From Phallusia fumigata (lineage: Eukaryota; Chordata; Ascidiacea; Phlebobranchia; Ascidiidae): a DNA stretch of 54,488 nucleotides. The stretch covers positions 24,353 through 78,840 of the forward strand of contig QXVZ01027469.1 in NCBI GenBank assembly GCA_008931825.1, read 5' to 3'. Below the pieces are notes generated by a model. It did not search any database. It saw nothing but the letters and a program-made list of their open reading frames with translations, and was not told the origin of the DNA. Numbering within the stretch: the first letter of the stretch is position 1; each line of letters opens with the position of its first letter. Made by a program: the position numbers and the translations under genes. This document shows positions 53,073 through 54,488 of the stretch, in pieces.

Positions 53073-53904
53073 CTTTCAGAGGGACAGGAATGGAATTTGG
53101 AATTTTCTTTTTATTCTTTTGAGACACTTTCTTCATCCATGGTTTGTCTGATGGATCCATTTGCTTAAATATGAAAAACATCAAAACTGTCATTTTATAT
53201 CAACTCAGACATTGTTTTATAGTTTAAACTGTTTTGAGCGGGTGAGGTAGTACTGGAACAAATGATGGTTTAAACAAGAAGTTCAACACATTATGATGAC
53301 AAAATTAACTATAATATATAATCTTTCAACATGTCATTCAGTTTGGAAATTGTTTAACAATCTGTCACACTTAAATGGGGTGGCTGAGTGAACATATTGG
53401 CTCTGGAGTCAAACAAACTACTATTTGACTATTTCCATATTTATCATGTGTGAAAGTTTCTACTGTTTTGAGTAAGTTTTTTGCTTGTCAGCTTGGAACA
53501 TGCTGAAGCCTGTATATGCTTTTGTGTAAATGGGACAATAAATTCAGCAAAAACAATGTGGCCCCTTTAGGTAGCGGTTTTATGACAACTGTGGGAACAA
53601 ATGCTTACTGTACCTTTTTATGTATCTTGGTGTGCAAATGCTCAAGATACTCCAGTAAGTTTGGGTTTTTCTCATTACATATTCGGCAGGTGTGATTTCC
53701 AGGATCAATAAACTGGTAAATGGGGCTGTCATCATCACTCTCGTCACTATCAGATTCACTGCTCTAAAATAGTGAAACCAAAATGTTGGTATCTGCGTCA
53801 ACTAATTTAGTTCCAAACACAGTGTACAAACTAACATCGCTTGAACTTTCAACAGCATTTCCAGTAGCCAATCGAAGATCTTGAATCTGTTTTTCCACCC
53901 CAGC
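53073..53904 (-). CDS. ZNF318: ZNF318-like zinc-finger protein, internal exons
   Basis: Three phase-consistent exons: 53904-53836, 53763-53614, 53163-53073. The middle one has an acidic Ser-rich run (SSESDSDESDDDSP) then FIDPGNHTCRICNEKNP..HLHTKIHKK, a C2H2 finger with two-residue Cys spacing. The next starts QMDPSDKPWMKK. This DP..H-finger-DP.(D/N).PW layout is the one I know from ZNF318, a nuclear matrin-type zinc-finger protein that affects transcription and splicing. Both ends are missing: the 5' part lies to the right of the window or in unread exons, and the 3' part beyond 53073 near N 52636. Identity is from memory of the motif and needs a search. Confidence 0.55.
53370..53590. repeat. 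Rep-A copy in an intron of the ZNF318-like gene
   Basis: It starts 'atggggtggctgag' and includes 'ctctggagtcaaacaaac', 'tatttatcatgtgtgaaag' and a final 'atgtggcccctttaggtag', the family order. Confidence 0.5.
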
Positions 53905-54488
53905 CTGATAAACAAAAAGAGCTTTACGGTTTTTTCATAGGCTGCAGCCAAAAAAATTATGGTCCTACACTCCTAAAACAATTTGGCATTGTGGCCTGTC
54001 CAGTGCTTTTAGCTGTGGGATAAAGGTGAACTAGACACACAATAATGATTTGTTCTAGGTTTGATTGAGCCAGCTTCACAACAAAAATGTCTAGCTTGCA
54101 ATATCTAAATACGCAATCCAAATGTCTACCCCAAGCAGCAACTTTAAAGTGGAATGTTAAATGAAAATCTGATATTGGCATGCCAATGATATATGTCAAT
54201 ATCAGTTTAATGTTTTATCCACATTCTTTTTAATTTGCACACAAGCTGGGTGTGACATTATTAGTTACCCTTCTGCTTCAGACCACTTAGTTATAAACAT
54301 AATTCTATACCCTTCACATGTAATTAACATTAGCACACATTTGAAATGTTTATACAGTCGAAGGCAAATTAAACTTGGTTACAGGAAACCAAATAAATGG
54401 CAAAGGAGACTTTTTAATCAATATTCTTTACAATTCTGTCTTTTTCTTTAATGACAGACTTTTAAAATTGATACAAGACATGCTTGAA
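53905..54488. other. Right edge, presumably intron of the ZNF318-like gene
   Basis: AT-rich. A minus-strand frame at 54199-53957 has no domain or splice support. No further exon is called. Confidence 0.4.

Overview
The window looks like nuclear DNA of a small-genome invertebrate chordate, most probably a sea squirt of the Ciona type (inference). The reasons are short AT-rich introns with clean GT-AG borders, a dynein light chain close to the vertebrate protein, vertebrate-style fibulin, CYP4 and DDX28 genes, dense small DNA transposons and tRNA-derived SINEs, and CpG content that switches between domains. Ten single N bases occur (5182, 7988, 8823, 9655, 10303, 34380, 39507, 45729, 47060, 52636). 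At 5182, 7988 and 39507 the same sequence, with a few differences, lies on both sides of the N, so two alleles appear to have been laid end to end. Other Ns cut genes.

Layout. 366-7260 (-): 14 coding exons of a large nuclear AT-hook protein that I cannot name, with its last exon probably off the left edge. 7298-8800: its first intron (duplicated around an N) and a CpG-rich upstream region. 9154-9295 and 9546-9687 (+): stray exons of a C-type lectin and a sushi domain between Ns. 11496-14154 and 20227-21519 (+): a divergent paralogue of the AT-hook gene, in two exon blocks. 15624-18656 (-): a complete seven-exon short fibulin lying between those blocks. 18.7-24 kb is richer in CpG and lacks the repeat families seen elsewhere.

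24965-25306 (+): intact, intronless DYNLT1, with two RFX X-box-like motifs upstream. 25642-35025 (+): a 20-exon, about 1100-residue protein with two cadherin-like beta-sandwich domains, a U-box-like domain, TPR-like helices and an Arg-Gly-rich insert. 37833-43403 (-): a CYP4F-like cytochrome P450 with one frameshifting base. 45685-46926 (-): a second, broken copy of it with two Ns and a 29-base exon deletion. 49911-52574 (+): the N-terminal half of a DDX28-like mitochondrial DEAD-box helicase, cut near N 52636. 53073-53904 (-): three exons of a ZNF318-like zinc-finger gene.

There is no operon-like pathway. The links visible are duplication (the AT-hook pair and the P450 pair) and the close spacing of DYNLT1 and the cadherin-like/U-box/TPR gene, which might share a ciliary control region. 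I saw no tRNA, rRNA or CRISPR array. All exon borders were read by eye from splice sites and phase, and no database search was run.
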